64,000 nucleotides of DNA from VRUE01 sp963805455 (GTDB lineage: Bacteria > Actinomycetota > Thermoleophilia > Solirubrobacterales > 70-9): the NCBI GenBank assembly GCA_963805455.1, contig CAWDUJ010000009.1, forward strand, positions 1-64,000. Reading direction: 5' to 3'. Positions 50,384 through 59,419 of the stretch are shown piece after piece; the first letter of the stretch is position 1, and every line of letters starts with the position of its first letter. Made by a program: the position numbers and the translations under genes. The notes beneath the pieces are model-generated. The model was not told where the DNA came from. It saw only the letters and a program-made list of their open reading frames with translations, and made no database searches.

Positions 50384-52715
50384 TCAGCGGACGCGCAGCG
50401 AACTGCTGGAGGCCGTCGTCGTGCCGGTCTCGTCGGTGATCCTGACGATGATCCGGTAGCGGCCTGGCGGCAGGGAGCCGCGGAGAGGCACCTGGACGCG
50501 GCCGCGTCGGGCACTCGAGCGGCCACGAGCGTAGGTGCGATTGCCGCGAGACACGCTCACGGATGCTCTCTTCACTCCCGAGGAAGCGCCGAATGTGACG
50601 GTGCAGGTGATCTTGGGCTTCTTGTTGTCCTTCTTGCTGTCCTTGAACCTGCAGGTCACCTCAGCGTCGCGGCCGGGGGCACCTTTCGGGCCATGCGACC
50701 CATCGTGGCCGTGTTCGCCGGAGTTGCCGGGAGAGCCCTGGGTTCCGGTGGCCCCCGCGGGGCCGGTTGCGCCGGTCTTCCCCGCTGGCTCCGGTCGGCC
50801 CGGTGGCACCGGTCGGACCCGAGGGGCCGGTCTGCCCGGTCGCGCCTGTGGGCCCGGTTGCGCCTGTGGGCCCGGTCTGTCCGGTTGGGCCCGTGGGGCC
50901 GGTCGATCCGGTGTCGCCGGTCTGACCCGTCGGCCCGGTGTCGCCGGTGGCCCCGGTCGAGCCGGTGGCGCCCGTTGCCCCGGTGGCGCCCGTTGGACCG
51001 GTGACGCCGGTTGCTCCGGTGGCGCCCGTCTGACCCGTCGGCCCGGTGGCCCCGGTCGAGCCGGTGGCCCCGGTGGCGCCCGTTGCCCCGGTGGCGCCCG
51101 TTGCCCCGGTGGCGCCCGTTGGACCGGTTGCTCCGGTGGCGCCCGTTGGACCGGTGGCGCCCGTTGCTCCAGTGGCGCCCGTTGGACCGGTGGCGCCCGT
51201 TGCTCCGGTCGGACCAGTCGGCCCGGTATCGCCGGTCGCCCCGGTCGGCCCGGTCTCGCCATGCGGCAGTGGCACGCCCGTCCCATTCAACGGGATCGCG
51301 CCGGGGTCTTCGATCGCATTGTCGGTGACCTGAAGGACCGCGCCGCGTTCGCCTTCTTCGCTCGGCCCAAACCGGACTCGCACTTCGCAGGTGTGTTCGG
51401 TCGCGATCGTCCGACCCTCGCATTCGTCGGAGGAGATCAGGAAGTCGTCCCGCTCTGCCCCGGTCACCCGGTCATCGTCGACCCTGAGCCGGGCCACCGA
51501 GTCGAGGTTGTAGACGGTCATCGTCTGCGGCGGGCCGAGCGTCCCCACCGGCTGGTTGCCGAACGAGAGTTGCGGCGGTTCGAAGACGATGCTCGGCAGG
51601 CTGAGAAAGACGGAGACCGAACTGAATTCGGGTTCGGCGTAGACCAGATCCTGGTTTCCGTCCCTGTTGACGTCCGCGATCGTGACGTAGTCGGTGGAGC
51701 CCTGGATGGTCGCGAACTGGAGGGGGAAGAATTCGAGAAGGCCGGGGATCTGGTTGATCAGGATCGCGGTGGTCGAATCGCTGGTCACCGCGAGGTCGGG
51801 GGAGCCGTCACCGTTGAGGTCACCCACGGCAAGCGATCGGGCTCCGCCGATGAAAGCGGAGATCATTTCGAGGGTGAACCCCCCGACCCCGTCGCCAACC
51901 AGGATGGAGACCACGCTGTCGTCGCGGTTGACCAGGGCCAGGTCCGGAAGCGAATCGTTGTTGAGGTCGGCCGTCACCAGGGACACCGGTTCGCCTCCCG
52001 CGGTACCCACCGGCGATCCGGATGCGGCGGAGAAGGTCCCGTTCCCGTTGTTGAGGAGGATCGCGACGCTTCCGCCGTTCAACCCCACCGCGAGGTCGAG
52101 GCTCGCATCGCCATCGAGGTAGCCGGTCGAGATCACCTTCGGTGTGTTGCCCGAGCCGAGGACGACGCTCGATGCAGAAAATCCGCCGGCGCCGTCGTTT
52201 TTGAGAACCGTGAGAGTGTCCGAACCTTCGTTCGCGACGACCAGGTCCACATTGCCGTCCCCGTCGATATCGCCGCTCGCGATCGCGACCGGTTCTGGTC
52301 CGGTGGTCTCGGGCGAGCCGCTCGGAAAACTGAACCGCCCGGTTCCGTTGCCGAGCATGATCGAGACGTCGTCAGTCCCCTTGTTGACAACGGCGATATC
52401 CGGGAACGAATCGTGGTTGAGTGAGGCGGTCACAGCGGCCACCGGTTCCGGTGATCCGGGCGACCCGTCACTCGCCACCGGCGAGCCAACCGCCGGCGCG
52501 AATCCGCCGGCGGCGTTGCCGAGAAGGATCGAGACGTTGTCCGAGCCCGCGTTCGGAATGACGAGGTCGATCCGGCCGTCGCCGTTGAGGTCGGCGCTCT
52601 GGACCGATGTGGGTTCGGTGCCGACCCCCGGCACCGATGGCCCGGGAGCCAGATAGGCGCCGGCGACCGCGGGCGAGAGGGCGCATGTGGCCGCGACGAT
52701 CAGGCCGGTTGCCAA
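50384..52715 (-). pseudogene. FG-GAP propeller/collagen-like surface protein (single frameshift)
   Basis: The protein has a signal peptide (from TTG 52715, LIVAATCALSPAVAGA), seven VCBS/FG-GAP blades (each with a D-x-N-x-D-x-x-x-D Ca2+-type motif, such as DLNGDGRIDL), an ASH/choice-of-anchor-like beta domain (PPQLSFGNQPVGTLGPPQTM) and a collagen-like region of 66 G-x-y triplets. A basic beta-rich C-terminal domain (TCRFKDSKKDNKKPKITCTV) ends it. At 50780-50783 the sense strand has four G where three would keep the frame, so the last part is read from another phase. It is probably a sequence error, since both sides are conserved. The start is uncertain: no ribosome binding site is visible and no ATG lies in frame. 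Confidence 0.75.
50666..51260 (-). repeat. Collagen-like G-x-y repeat region (66 triplets)
   Basis: The region is built of GPT, GAT, GQT and related triplets, and the span of 595 bases equals 66 x 9 plus one base. The Thr-rich triplets are typical of bacterial and spore collagen-like proteins. The one extra base is the frameshift at 50780-50783. Confidence 0.9.
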
Positions 52716-52865
52716 CGCCAGACGGGCGCGGCGGGGCGGTGCTTCGGCTTTTCGCTGGGCGAGACTGATCTGATTCTCCGAGTCCTGAGGAAATTCCTCG
52801 ACCGGTCATCGGCGTATTCGCGCAAAGCCCAATACCCCCTTCCGAGGTTTCAACGGATGCCTTAC

Positions 52866-54677
52866 TCAGCTCTCGGCCCATGCGAATCCGGTGAAGACCA
52901 GCAGGTAGGCGGCGCCGATCTCGATCACCAGGGCGCCCGAGTCATTGGCGACGGCGCCGATCACGACCGCGGCGAGCGCGCCAGTCAATCCGGCGCTGAC
53001 GGCGGGCACCTCGCGCAGCCATCCAGCGATCCGATCGCGGCCGGAGTAGGCCAGTGCGGCGACCGCGATGACGAAGGGCATGAAGAGATAGACGATCGGC
53101 CGCGCGAAGCTGTGAGCTGAGAGCTCGAGGCGGCGCTGGGCGACTTCCGCCACCTGGTCGAGCCCCCCCGCGTCGAGGACCGAGCGCGTCAGGTGCGAGT
53201 TGGCGCCAGAGGCGAGGTCGATCAGGGCGAGAAGAGCGACCGCCGCGATCGGGGCGGCGACGATCAGTAGTCCCGAGCGCAGCCCCCTGCCGCCGATCGC
53301 CGCGGCCGCAACCGCGGCGCCGAACGGCAACACGATCGCCGCCCCGACGTCAGCGCCAAAGCGCCCGACGGCGAAGACGAACGCGGAGATGAGCCCGACG
53401 GCGAGGAAACCGACGGCCGCGCGCGAGCTGACCGTTCGGGGGGCGAAGCCGGCCAGCGCGGCGCCGGTGCCGGCGATGACGAGGACCGAGAGCAGCGCCT
53501 CGAGCTCATTGCCGATCCCGTAGAAGCGCACCCCCAGCCCCGGGTTCGGGCCGAGCAGCGAGAGCGCCGTCAGGGGCGAGCCGGCGATGACGTCGAGCGC
53601 CATCGCGAGCACCGTGGCGCCGCTGGCCACGGCCAACGCCCGGTATCCGCCCACCATGGACAGGGTCAGCCAGGCCAGAAACGGCGAGGCGGCAACGGAG
53701 AGTGCGATTTCCACGCCCTCGCTCGGCTCCATCGCAGCGCCGAGGAGGAGCGCCAGCGGTAGGTAGACGACGCTCAGCCCGACCACCTGGGCGGCCCTGC
53801 GGGCGGCGACGGGCCCGAACGCGGCAGCGGCGATCGCTAGGCCGAGGAGCCAGGCGAGGAGGGCGAGGCCGATCACCGGCCCGCGCCGCTCAGAGATCAC
53901 CGCCATCCGGTCTCCGAGGGATTCGACCGCGGCCGGATCGACGTCGCCCTCTGACCGGATCGGCTGCCCCGACATCTCGCTTGGGATCGAGATGCCGAAG
54001 AAGTCCAGGATCGTCGGTGCGATGTCGGTCGAGAGGACGTAGCCGTCGAGCCTGGTGCTGTCGGAGGTCAGGTTGCCGTCGAACCCCGGGCCAGCTATCC
54101 CGATCGCAAGCGCCCGGTTCTTTTCCGGCGGCGGCCGCTCGATCGCGATCACGAGACTCGCGCGGAGCGCGATCGCAGCGGCCTGGGCGAGACTCATATT
54201 GCGAACCTCGCAGCGCTCGCCGGCGCCGGAGAGCGTCGTCGCCAGCAGGCCGGGGACGATTTCCGCGGGCGCCGATTCGGCCCGTTCCACCACCGCGAAG
54301 GAGCGAACCGGAGCGCAGACGTCGTCGCCGACCTCGACCTTCAGGTCGGAGTCGTAGAGCGAGTTGAACACCCGATTGCCTTGCCCGATGTCGAGGTCCG
54401 TCTGAGCGGCCGAGACGCTCCCCAACCCCGCGCTCATCAGCCCCGGCGAGAACCCGTCCCTCGCCAGCTGCTCCGGAGAGGTCCCTCGGGGCACGAAAGC
54501 GATGATCACTTCGGTGGGCGGGGATCGGGTCGGGGTTGGAGCATCTTTTGCTTTTTCGGCAGCCGAACCTCGGACGGCCGCCGACGCTTCGCCGAAAAAG
54601 TTAAGCGGAGGCCCCCACCCGATCGCCGCCGACAGCAGCGCAATGGTCGCTAATGTGACCCCGATGGCCGATCGCAC
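52866..54677 (-). CDS. Large membrane protein with remnant alkaline-phosphatase-like domain
   Basis: A 603-residue protein. After an N-terminal membrane segment (VTLATIALLSAAIGWGPPL), an extracytoplasmic region of about 200 residues contains YVLSTDIAPTILDFFGISIP, as in the C-terminal part of alkaline-phosphatase/sulfatase-like proteins, but the metal-binding Asp/His set is not evident. About ten hydrophobic segments follow, with a conserved-looking LGPNPGLGVRFYGIGNELEALLSVL. GTG at 54677 is preferred; the frame is open to 54752 and the start overlaps the divergent ChdC gene by 14 bases. Function unknown. Confidence 0.75.
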   Translation of the reverse strand: MRSAIGVTLATIALLSAAIGWGPPLNFFGEASAAVRGSAAEKAKDAPTPTRSPPTEVIIAFVPRGTSPEQLARDGFSPGLMSAGLGSVSAAQTDLDIGQGNRVFNSLYDSDLKVEVGDDVCAPVRSFAVVERAESAPAEIVPGLLATTLSGAGERCEVRNMSLAQAAAIALRASLVIAIERPPPEKNRALAIGIAGPGFDGNLTSDSTRLDGYVLSTDIAPTILDFFGISIPSEMSGQPIRSEGDVDPAAVESLGDRMAVISERRGPVIGLALLAWLLGLAIAAAAFGPVAARRAAQVVGLSVVYLPLALLLGAAMEPSEGVEIALSVAASPFLAWLTLSMVGGYRALAVASGATVLAMALDVIAGSPLTALSLLGPNPGLGVRFYGIGNELEALLSVLVIAGTGAALAGFAPRTVSSRAAVGFLAVGLISAFVFAVGRFGADVGAAIVLPFGAAVAAAAIGGRGLRSGLLIVAAPIAAVALLALIDLASGANSHLTRSVLDAGGLDQVAEVAQRRLELSAHSFARPIVYLFMPFVIAVAALAYSGRDRIAGWLREVPAVSAGLTGALAAVVIGAVANDSGALVIEIGAAYLLVFTGFAWAES

Positions 54678-55359
54678 CTTCGCCAAGTTCACTTTCTTCA
54701 AGATCGACCCCGAGTGGCGCCGCCGCGACGCCGAGCTGCGCGCGACCGACAAGCAGGAGTTCCTGGCCGCCTGCGAGGATTTCGCCCTCGACCGCTCGCT
54801 CCGCGCCTACTCAACCATAGGCACCCGCGGCGACGTCGACCTCCTCCTGCTCAGTCAGAGCCCGAACCTCGACGACCTCCACACCTTCCACGTCGTTCTA
54901 GGCCAGAGCGGGCTCGCGAAATGGGCGACGACCCCCTACTCCTACCTGTCGATGACGAAACGCTCGCCCTATTCAGAGGAGTCGGCGAGGCCGGAGATCT
55001 GCGTCTCCGAGCGCAGGTACCTGTTCCTCTACCCGATGGTCAAGCAGCGCCGCTGGTACGGGCTGCCCGACGAGGAGCGCGGCAGGATCATGAAAAGCCA
55101 CATCGAGGTCGGCCGTCGCCATCCCGAGATCACGATCAACACGACCTACTCCTTCGGCCTCGACGACCAGGAGTTCGTCGTAGCCTTCGAGGGCGACGAC
55201 CCGGGTGAGTTCCTCGATCTCGTCCAGGAGCTCCGCCCGACCGAGTCGAGCGCGTACACCGAGCGCGAGACCCCGATCTTCACCTGCCTCGCGATGTCGG
55301 CCCGCAAGGCACTTGACGCCCTCGACGGCGCGCCGAGCGCCGTCCCTGCAGCGACCTAG
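54664..55359 (+). CDS. chdC: Coproheme decarboxylase ChdC (HemQ)
   Basis: A 231-residue member of the chlorite-dismutase-like family. It decarboxylates coproheme to haem b in the coproporphyrin-dependent pathway of Gram-positive bacteria. YLFLYPMVKQRRWYGLPDEERGRIMKSHIEVGRRHPEI and the later YSFGLDDQEFVVAFEGDDPGEFLDLVQELRPTESSAYTERETPIFTC are diagnostic. His in MKSHIEVG is the likely proximal haem ligand and the Tyr in WYGLP may be active, but I cannot confirm the exact residues by eye. ATG at 54664. It overlaps the divergent gene by 14 bases. Three iron-sulfur genes and a ferredoxin reductase are nearby. Confidence 0.92.
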   Translation: MADRTFAKFTFFKIDPEWRRRDAELRATDKQEFLAACEDFALDRSLRAYSTIGTRGDVDLLLLSQSPNLDDLHTFHVVLGQSGLAKWATTPYSYLSMTKRSPYSEESARPEICVSERRYLFLYPMVKQRRWYGLPDEERGRIMKSHIEVGRRHPEITINTTYSFGLDDQEFVVAFEGDDPGEFLDLVQELRPTESSAYTERETPIFTCLAMSARKALDALDGAPSAVPAAT

Positions 55360-55392
55360 CGAACGCGCGTTCCCTATCCTTTCGCGTCCGCA

Positions 55393-55461
55393 TCGAGTGC
55401 GGAGCGAGCAAGCGTCGAAATCTGACTGCTCGCGCCGCGAGCGAAGCACGAGAAATTTGAG
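55393..55461 (+). repeat. Leader-like element, copy D (decayed), upstream of ferredoxin reductase gene
   Basis: It reads GAGTGCGGAGCGAGCAAGCG and continues into CGCGCCGCGAGCGAAGCACG, matching copies A and B. The initiator ATG is lost (ATCGAG) and an in-frame TGA replaces the Trp codon, so the peptide is interrupted. The part after this stop (LLAPRAKHEKFE) is in frame with the ATG of the downstream gene, because no terminal stop remains. Confidence 0.7.
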
Positions 55462-56870
55462 ATGAGCACCGTAGGCACCCCAGAGAACCCCGTCCGCATC
55501 GCCATCGTCGGCGCCGGCCCGTCCGGCTTCTACGCGGCCGAGCACATCCTCAAGGGCGAGGACACCCACGCCCAGGTCGACCTCTTCGACCGGCTCCCGA
55601 CGCCGTTCGGTCTGGTCCGCGGCGGGGTCGCCCCCGACCACCCGAAGATCAAGTCGGTGATCCGGGTCTACGAGAAAACCGCCGCCCGTGAGGGCTTCCG
55701 CTTCTTCGGCAACGTCAAGGTCGGGCACGACATCGAGGTCGAGGACCTCGAGCGGCTCTACCACGCGATCGTCTACACCGTCGGCTGCGAGACCGACCGC
55801 CAACTCGGCATTCCCGGCGAGGACCTGCCCGGGAGCCATGCGGCGACGGCGTTCGTCGGGTGGTACAACGCCCACCCCGACTACTGCGACGAGGAGTTCG
55901 ACCTCAGCGGTGAGCGTGCGGTTGTGATCGGCAACGGCAACGTCGCGATGGACGTCGCCCGGATGCTCGCCCTCACCGACGCCGAGCTGCGTGAGACCGA
56001 CACCGCCGACCACGCGATCGAGGCGCTCGACCGCAGCGCGATCCGCGAGATCGTCGTCCTCGGCCGCCGCGGCCCGGTCCAGGCCGCGTTCACGAATCCC
56101 GAGATCCGGGAGCTCGGCGAGATGGAGGACGCCGACGTCATCGTCGACCCCGCCGAGGTCGAGCTCGACCCCGCCAGCGCCGCCTACCTGGAGTCCGACG
56201 ACGCCGACAAGACCACTCAGGGTCAACGTCGAGACGCTGCGCGAGTTCTCCCAGCGCGAGCCGGAGGGCAAGACCGGCGGATCGTTCTCCGCTTCCTCGC
56301 CTCGCCGGTCGAGATCCAGGGAGACGGCAGGGTCGAGAAGGTCATCATCGGCCGCAACGAGCTGGTCGAGGAGGGCGGCAGCGCTCCGCGCCCGCGACAG
56401 CGGCGAGCGCGAGGAGCTCGAGTGCGGGCTGGTCCTGCGCTCCGTCGGCTACACCGGCGTGCCGCTCGAGGGCGTGCCCTTCGACGAAGAGTCGCGGCCT
56501 GATCCTCAACGAGGGCGGGCGGGTGCTCGACTCCCATGACGCGGGCCACAAGGTCGGCCACTACACCGCCGGCTGGATCAAGCGCGGCCCATCGGGAGTG
56601 ATCGGAACCAACAAGAAAGACGCGCTGGAGACCGTCCGGCACCTGATCACCGACATCGAGGCCGGGACGCTTCTCGAGCCCGCCGATCCCAGCCCCGGGG
56701 CGGTCGAGGACCTCCTCGCCGAGCGCGGGGTCCGGTTCGTCAGCTTCGAGGACTGGCAGGCGATCGACCAGGCCGAGGTCGGCCGCGGCGAGCCCCACGG
56801 CCGACCGCGGGTGAAGTTCGTCAGGGTCGAGGAGATGCTCGACGCCCTCGGCGAGAAGGTCTCCGGCTAG
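55462..56870 (+). pseudogene. Ferredoxin/adrenodoxin-NADP+ reductase (FprA type), frameshifted
   Basis: An FAD- and NADP-binding reductase of about 465 residues that passes electrons between NADPH and ferredoxin. The first 250 residues are clean: FAD motif IAIVGAGPSGFYAAEHIL, PTPFGLVRGGVAPDHPKIK and the NADP motif AVVIGNGNVAMDVARML. Between about 56216 and 56500 the family pattern jumps phase four times (near 56216, 56273, 56383 and 56498), then continues in frame with GLILNEGGRVLDSHDAG...GHYTAGWIKRGPSGVIGTNKKDA to the stop. The four single-base changes in 290 bases leave every segment well conserved, which suggests poor local sequence. True inactivation cannot be excluded. Confidence 0.8.
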
Positions 56871-57757
56871 ACGGCCGAGGCGAGCCGGCGCTCCAGGAAC
56901 GCCGCTTGGTCGGCGACGACCCGCTCGAACGTCTCTCCGATGAACGGCTCGAAGTGCCCGCCCGGATAGAGCCGGAGCTCGGCCGCCGCGGCGCCCCTGG
57001 CCGTCGCCTCACCGAACTCCGGAGGGTTGACTTCGTCGTCGGTGATGATGCAGTAGAGCGAGGGGCAGCGCAGGCGGCGCGCGCGGCGCTCCAGGTGGTA
57101 CGGGGGCGCGGCGGCGCCACGGGCACAGAGGTCGTTCTGCCAACTCGAGTCCGGGCCGGTGATCGCGTCGAAGCCCCCGATCGCGTCCCGGGTGCAGAGG
57201 ACGGCGCCAGAAGCCGGCGGGCCGGTCGCGGGAATGCGATACGGCTCGGCCCCGCGGGCAGCCCGCCCCAGGTCCCTGACGCCGGAGGCGATCACCCGCA
57301 GGGCGTGCCTGGGGCCGCCCATGTGGAGGAGCGATCGGACTCCGTCGACAGTGGGGGCGACAAAGATCGCGGCAGCGATGCTCGGGTCGGCGATCGCGAT
57401 CTGCTGCGCGTGTGCGCCCCCGAACGAGAAGCCCCAGATCGCGATCCTCGCCGGGTCCACCCCGCAGAGGCCACGGGCGAATGTGAGAGCGGCGCGAAAG
57501 TCCTGGCGCTGCATCCGCGCCGAGAGCAGGGTGCGGGGCTGCCCATCGCTGTCGCCGAAATGGCGGTAGTCGAAGGCGAGGGCGGAGAAGCCGGCGGCCG
57601 CGAAGCGCTCGCCGTAGAGGTCGAGGCCCTGGTCGCGCACGCAGGAGAGCCCGGTGCCCATCACGACGCACGGCGCGGGGCCCGAGCCCTCGGGCCGGAA
57701 GAGCCAGGCGGCGCAGCGCGTCCCGCCAACCACGAAGTCGACCTCCTCCCTCTCCAT
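56867..57757 (-). CDS. Alpha/beta hydrolase (dienelactone-hydrolase-like)
   Basis: A 296-residue cytoplasmic serine hydrolase. The nucleophile elbow is GFSFGGAH (Ser in GFSFGG, about residue 111), and the catalytic His is near the C-terminus in GGHFEPF; the acid is in the segment YCIITDDEVNPP. The N-terminal RPEGSGPAPCVVMGTG is typical of DLH-like enzymes. It has seven Cys, an unusual number for this fold. Substrate unknown. Start ATG at 57757. It is convergent with the reductase gene, overlapping by four bases, and divergent from bolA. Confidence 0.88.
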   Translation of the reverse strand: MEREEVDFVVGGTRCAAWLFRPEGSGPAPCVVMGTGLSCVRDQGLDLYGERFAAAGFSALAFDYRHFGDSDGQPRTLLSARMQRQDFRAALTFARGLCGVDPARIAIWGFSFGGAHAQQIAIADPSIAAAIFVAPTVDGVRSLLHMGGPRHALRVIASGVRDLGRAARGAEPYRIPATGPPASGAVLCTRDAIGGFDAITGPDSSWQNDLCARGAAAPPYHLERRARRLRCPSLYCIITDDEVNPPEFGEATARGAAAAELRLYPGGHFEPFIGETFERVVADQAAFLERRLASAV

Positions 57758-57792
57758 CGCCCGATCCTAGTCCGCCTCCTAGAATCCCCGCG

Positions 57793-58029
57793 ATGGCCGA
57801 TCTGGCGGAGATCACCGGGATGATCGAGACGGCGCTGCCCGGCGCCGAGGTCGAGGTGATCGACGAGACCGGCGCCGGCGACCACCTGCGGGCGACGGTG
57901 ACCGCGTCACAATTCGAGGGGCTCTCGCGAATCGACCAGCACCGGCTGGTCAAGGCGGCCGTCGTCGAGCGCTTCGAGGACGGCCAGATCCACGCGCTCT
58001 CGATCAGGACGAGCGTTCCGGCTCGCTAG
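57793..58029 (+). CDS. bolA: BolA-family protein
   Basis: A 78-residue BolA homologue. The class pattern is IETALPGAEVEVIDETGAGDHLRATVTASQFEGLSRIDQHRLVKAAV, with the conserved His of DQHR, and it ends in HALSIRTSVP. BolA proteins pair with CGFS glutaredoxins to hold and pass [2Fe-2S] clusters. The downstream gene, 10 bases away, encodes such a glutaredoxin, which supports this role. ATG at 57793. Confidence 0.93.
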   Translation: MADLAEITGMIETALPGAEVEVIDETGAGDHLRATVTASQFEGLSRIDQHRLVKAAVVERFEDGQIHALSIRTSVPAR

Positions 58030-58039
58030 TCTTCCCACT

Positions 58040-58420
58040 ATGTCCGATCCCGCGCTGAAGAGCAAAGTCGAAGAGTTGATCGCCGGCAACCCGGTGCTGT
58101 TGTTCATGAAAGGCACCCCCGAAGCGCCGCGCTGCGGGTTCTCGATGCGCGTCGTCCAGGTCCTCGACACGATGGACGTGGACTATGGGGCGATCGACGT
58201 ACTGCCGGCGCTGCAGCCGCTGCGCGAGGTGACCGCCGAGATCTCCGACTGGCAGACCTTCCCCCAGCTCTATGTCAACGGCGAGCTCGTCGGCGGCGCC
58301 GACATCGTCGAGGAGATGTACGAGTCGGGCGAGCTGGCCGAGGCACTCGGGATCGAGCAGCCGGCAGCCACCCTGCAGTCAGCGCCACCGGCGCCGGCGC
58401 CGCCACTCCAGATCGAATAG
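58040..58420 (+). CDS. grxD: Monothiol CGFS glutaredoxin (Grx4-like)
   Basis: A 126-residue monothiol glutaredoxin. The signature FMKGTPEAPRCGFSMRVV contains the CGFS active site. WQTFPQLYVNGELVGGADIVEEMYESGEL is the GSH/substrate-binding region. The last 20 residues are an Ala/Pro-rich extension. CGFS proteins bind a [2Fe-2S] cluster as a dimer with glutathione or BolA. The class usually depends on glutathione, while actinobacteria usually use mycothiol, so the thiol here is an open point. Co-oriented with bolA. Confidence 0.94.
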   Translation: MSDPALKSKVEELIAGNPVLLFMKGTPEAPRCGFSMRVVQVLDTMDVDYGAIDVLPALQPLREVTAEISDWQTFPQLYVNGELVGGADIVEEMYESGELAEALGIEQPAATLQSAPPAPAPPLQIE

Positions 58421-58427
58421 CCCCCGG

Positions 58428-58901
58428 TCAGACGGAGCGAACGCCAACCGGCTCTCTCAGCCTGACCGGCGCCGGCTTTGCCCGCTGGTGCGCGCTGACC
58501 TGAGTCACAGGGATCTCGAACGCCCGGCGCAGGCGGTCGGCAAGGCCGAGCTTGAGCCAATTTGAGAGGCCGCGGGGCAGGGTCGAGACGATCACCTCGG
58601 CAAAACCGCCCGCGTGGAGCACGTCGCCGGCGGCAGCGAAAGGGTCCGGGTCCCCGACGATGACCTCCTCGAGCGCGATGCCGCTGGCCCGCATCCGCTT
58701 CGAGGCGCCTTCGGCGCGGGTGATCGCCGGCGACCAGCCCGCCTTCATGTCTGCCGCCCAGGAAAGGCCATGCGGGACAGCGGGAACCAGGAGCGTGAAA
58801 CTCGTGTCCTCTTCGCCGAGCCGCCGGCGCAGGGCCTCGATCAGGTCCAGGGAGTCGGCGGTCCTATTCGCAATCACCAGCACTCTCTGCCTCGATGCCA
58901 T
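58428..58901 (-). CDS. Universal-stress-like hypothetical protein
   Basis: A 157-residue soluble protein. RVLVIANRTADSLDLIEALRRRLGEED is a Rossmann-like strand-loop-helix; GDPDPFAAAGDVLHAGGFAEVIVSTLPRGLSNWLKLGL follows, as in USP-like alpha/beta domains found in this order. The ATG at 58901 has AGAGGA about seven bases upstream and is preferred to the longer frame starting at 58961. The gene is convergent with grxD, with eight bases between the stops. Ligand binding (ATP) is not demonstrated. Confidence 0.65.
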   Translation of the reverse strand: MASRQRVLVIANRTADSLDLIEALRRRLGEEDTSFTLLVPAVPHGLSWAADMKAGWSPAITRAEGASKRMRASGIALEEVIVGDPDPFAAAGDVLHAGGFAEVIVSTLPRGLSNWLKLGLADRLRRAFEIPVTQVSAHQRAKPAPVRLREPVGVRSV

Positions 58902-58967
58902 CCTGTTTCCTCTGCTCGTTGGGTGTGCCGGGAATACTCGCCCCGAGCGCTTCAGGTTCATCGAGGC

Positions 58968-59234
58968 TCAGTCGTCGATCGACTCGACCGCGGCCGCGCC
59001 GCCGCTGGCCCGGGTGACTATCGCCGGGCGGTGGATCGGTCCGCTGCCTACGACAGCCGACTGGCTTGCCGGCACCGCGGTGCCACTGGCACCCGTGACC
59101 ACGGGCCCGGACCCGGGGCGAACCTGCGCCACCTTGGCGGGCATCCCGGGGTTCGTCCCAAGGGCGACGCCGCCGAGCGCGCCGAGGCCCAGGACTGTGG
59201 CGGCCGCTGCGATCTTGGCTTTTCGGTCTTTCAT
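58968..59234 (-). CDS. Small exported or membrane-anchored protein
   Basis: An 88-residue protein. A basic N-terminus is followed by a hydrophobic Ala/Gly stretch (KIAAAATVLGLGALGGVALG), a signal-anchor or signal peptide. The rest is a low-complexity Pro/Ser/Val-rich segment (VAQVRPGSGPVVTGASGTAVPAS). ATG at 59234 has GAAGGAG six bases upstream. No domain is recognised. The 185-bp gap 59235-59419 to the erpA gene holds nothing clear. Confidence 0.7.
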   Translation of the reverse strand: MKDRKAKIAAAATVLGLGALGGVALGTNPGMPAKVAQVRPGSGPVVTGASGTAVPASQSAVVGSGPIHRPAIVTRASGGAAAVESIDD

Positions 59235-59419
59235 TGCCACTCCTTCTTCCGGTGAGCACATTCTCTGCTCGCCGGGGTAAGGGGCGGCAAAGTCGAGCCC
59301 AAGCGGAGGCAAATTTCTGCCGATCGACGTGATCGGCACCGAGGCGACCATGTGGGGCAACGCTGTGGGCTGGGCACGACGATGCCCCTCCCCCAAGAAC
59401 GCCCCCCGGAAAGCGGACC

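Noticed and set aside
50666..51260. Simple-sequence GGT/GCC repeat as a non-coding satellite
   Set aside because: The period of nine bases encodes G-x-y collagen triplets in frame inside a larger gene.
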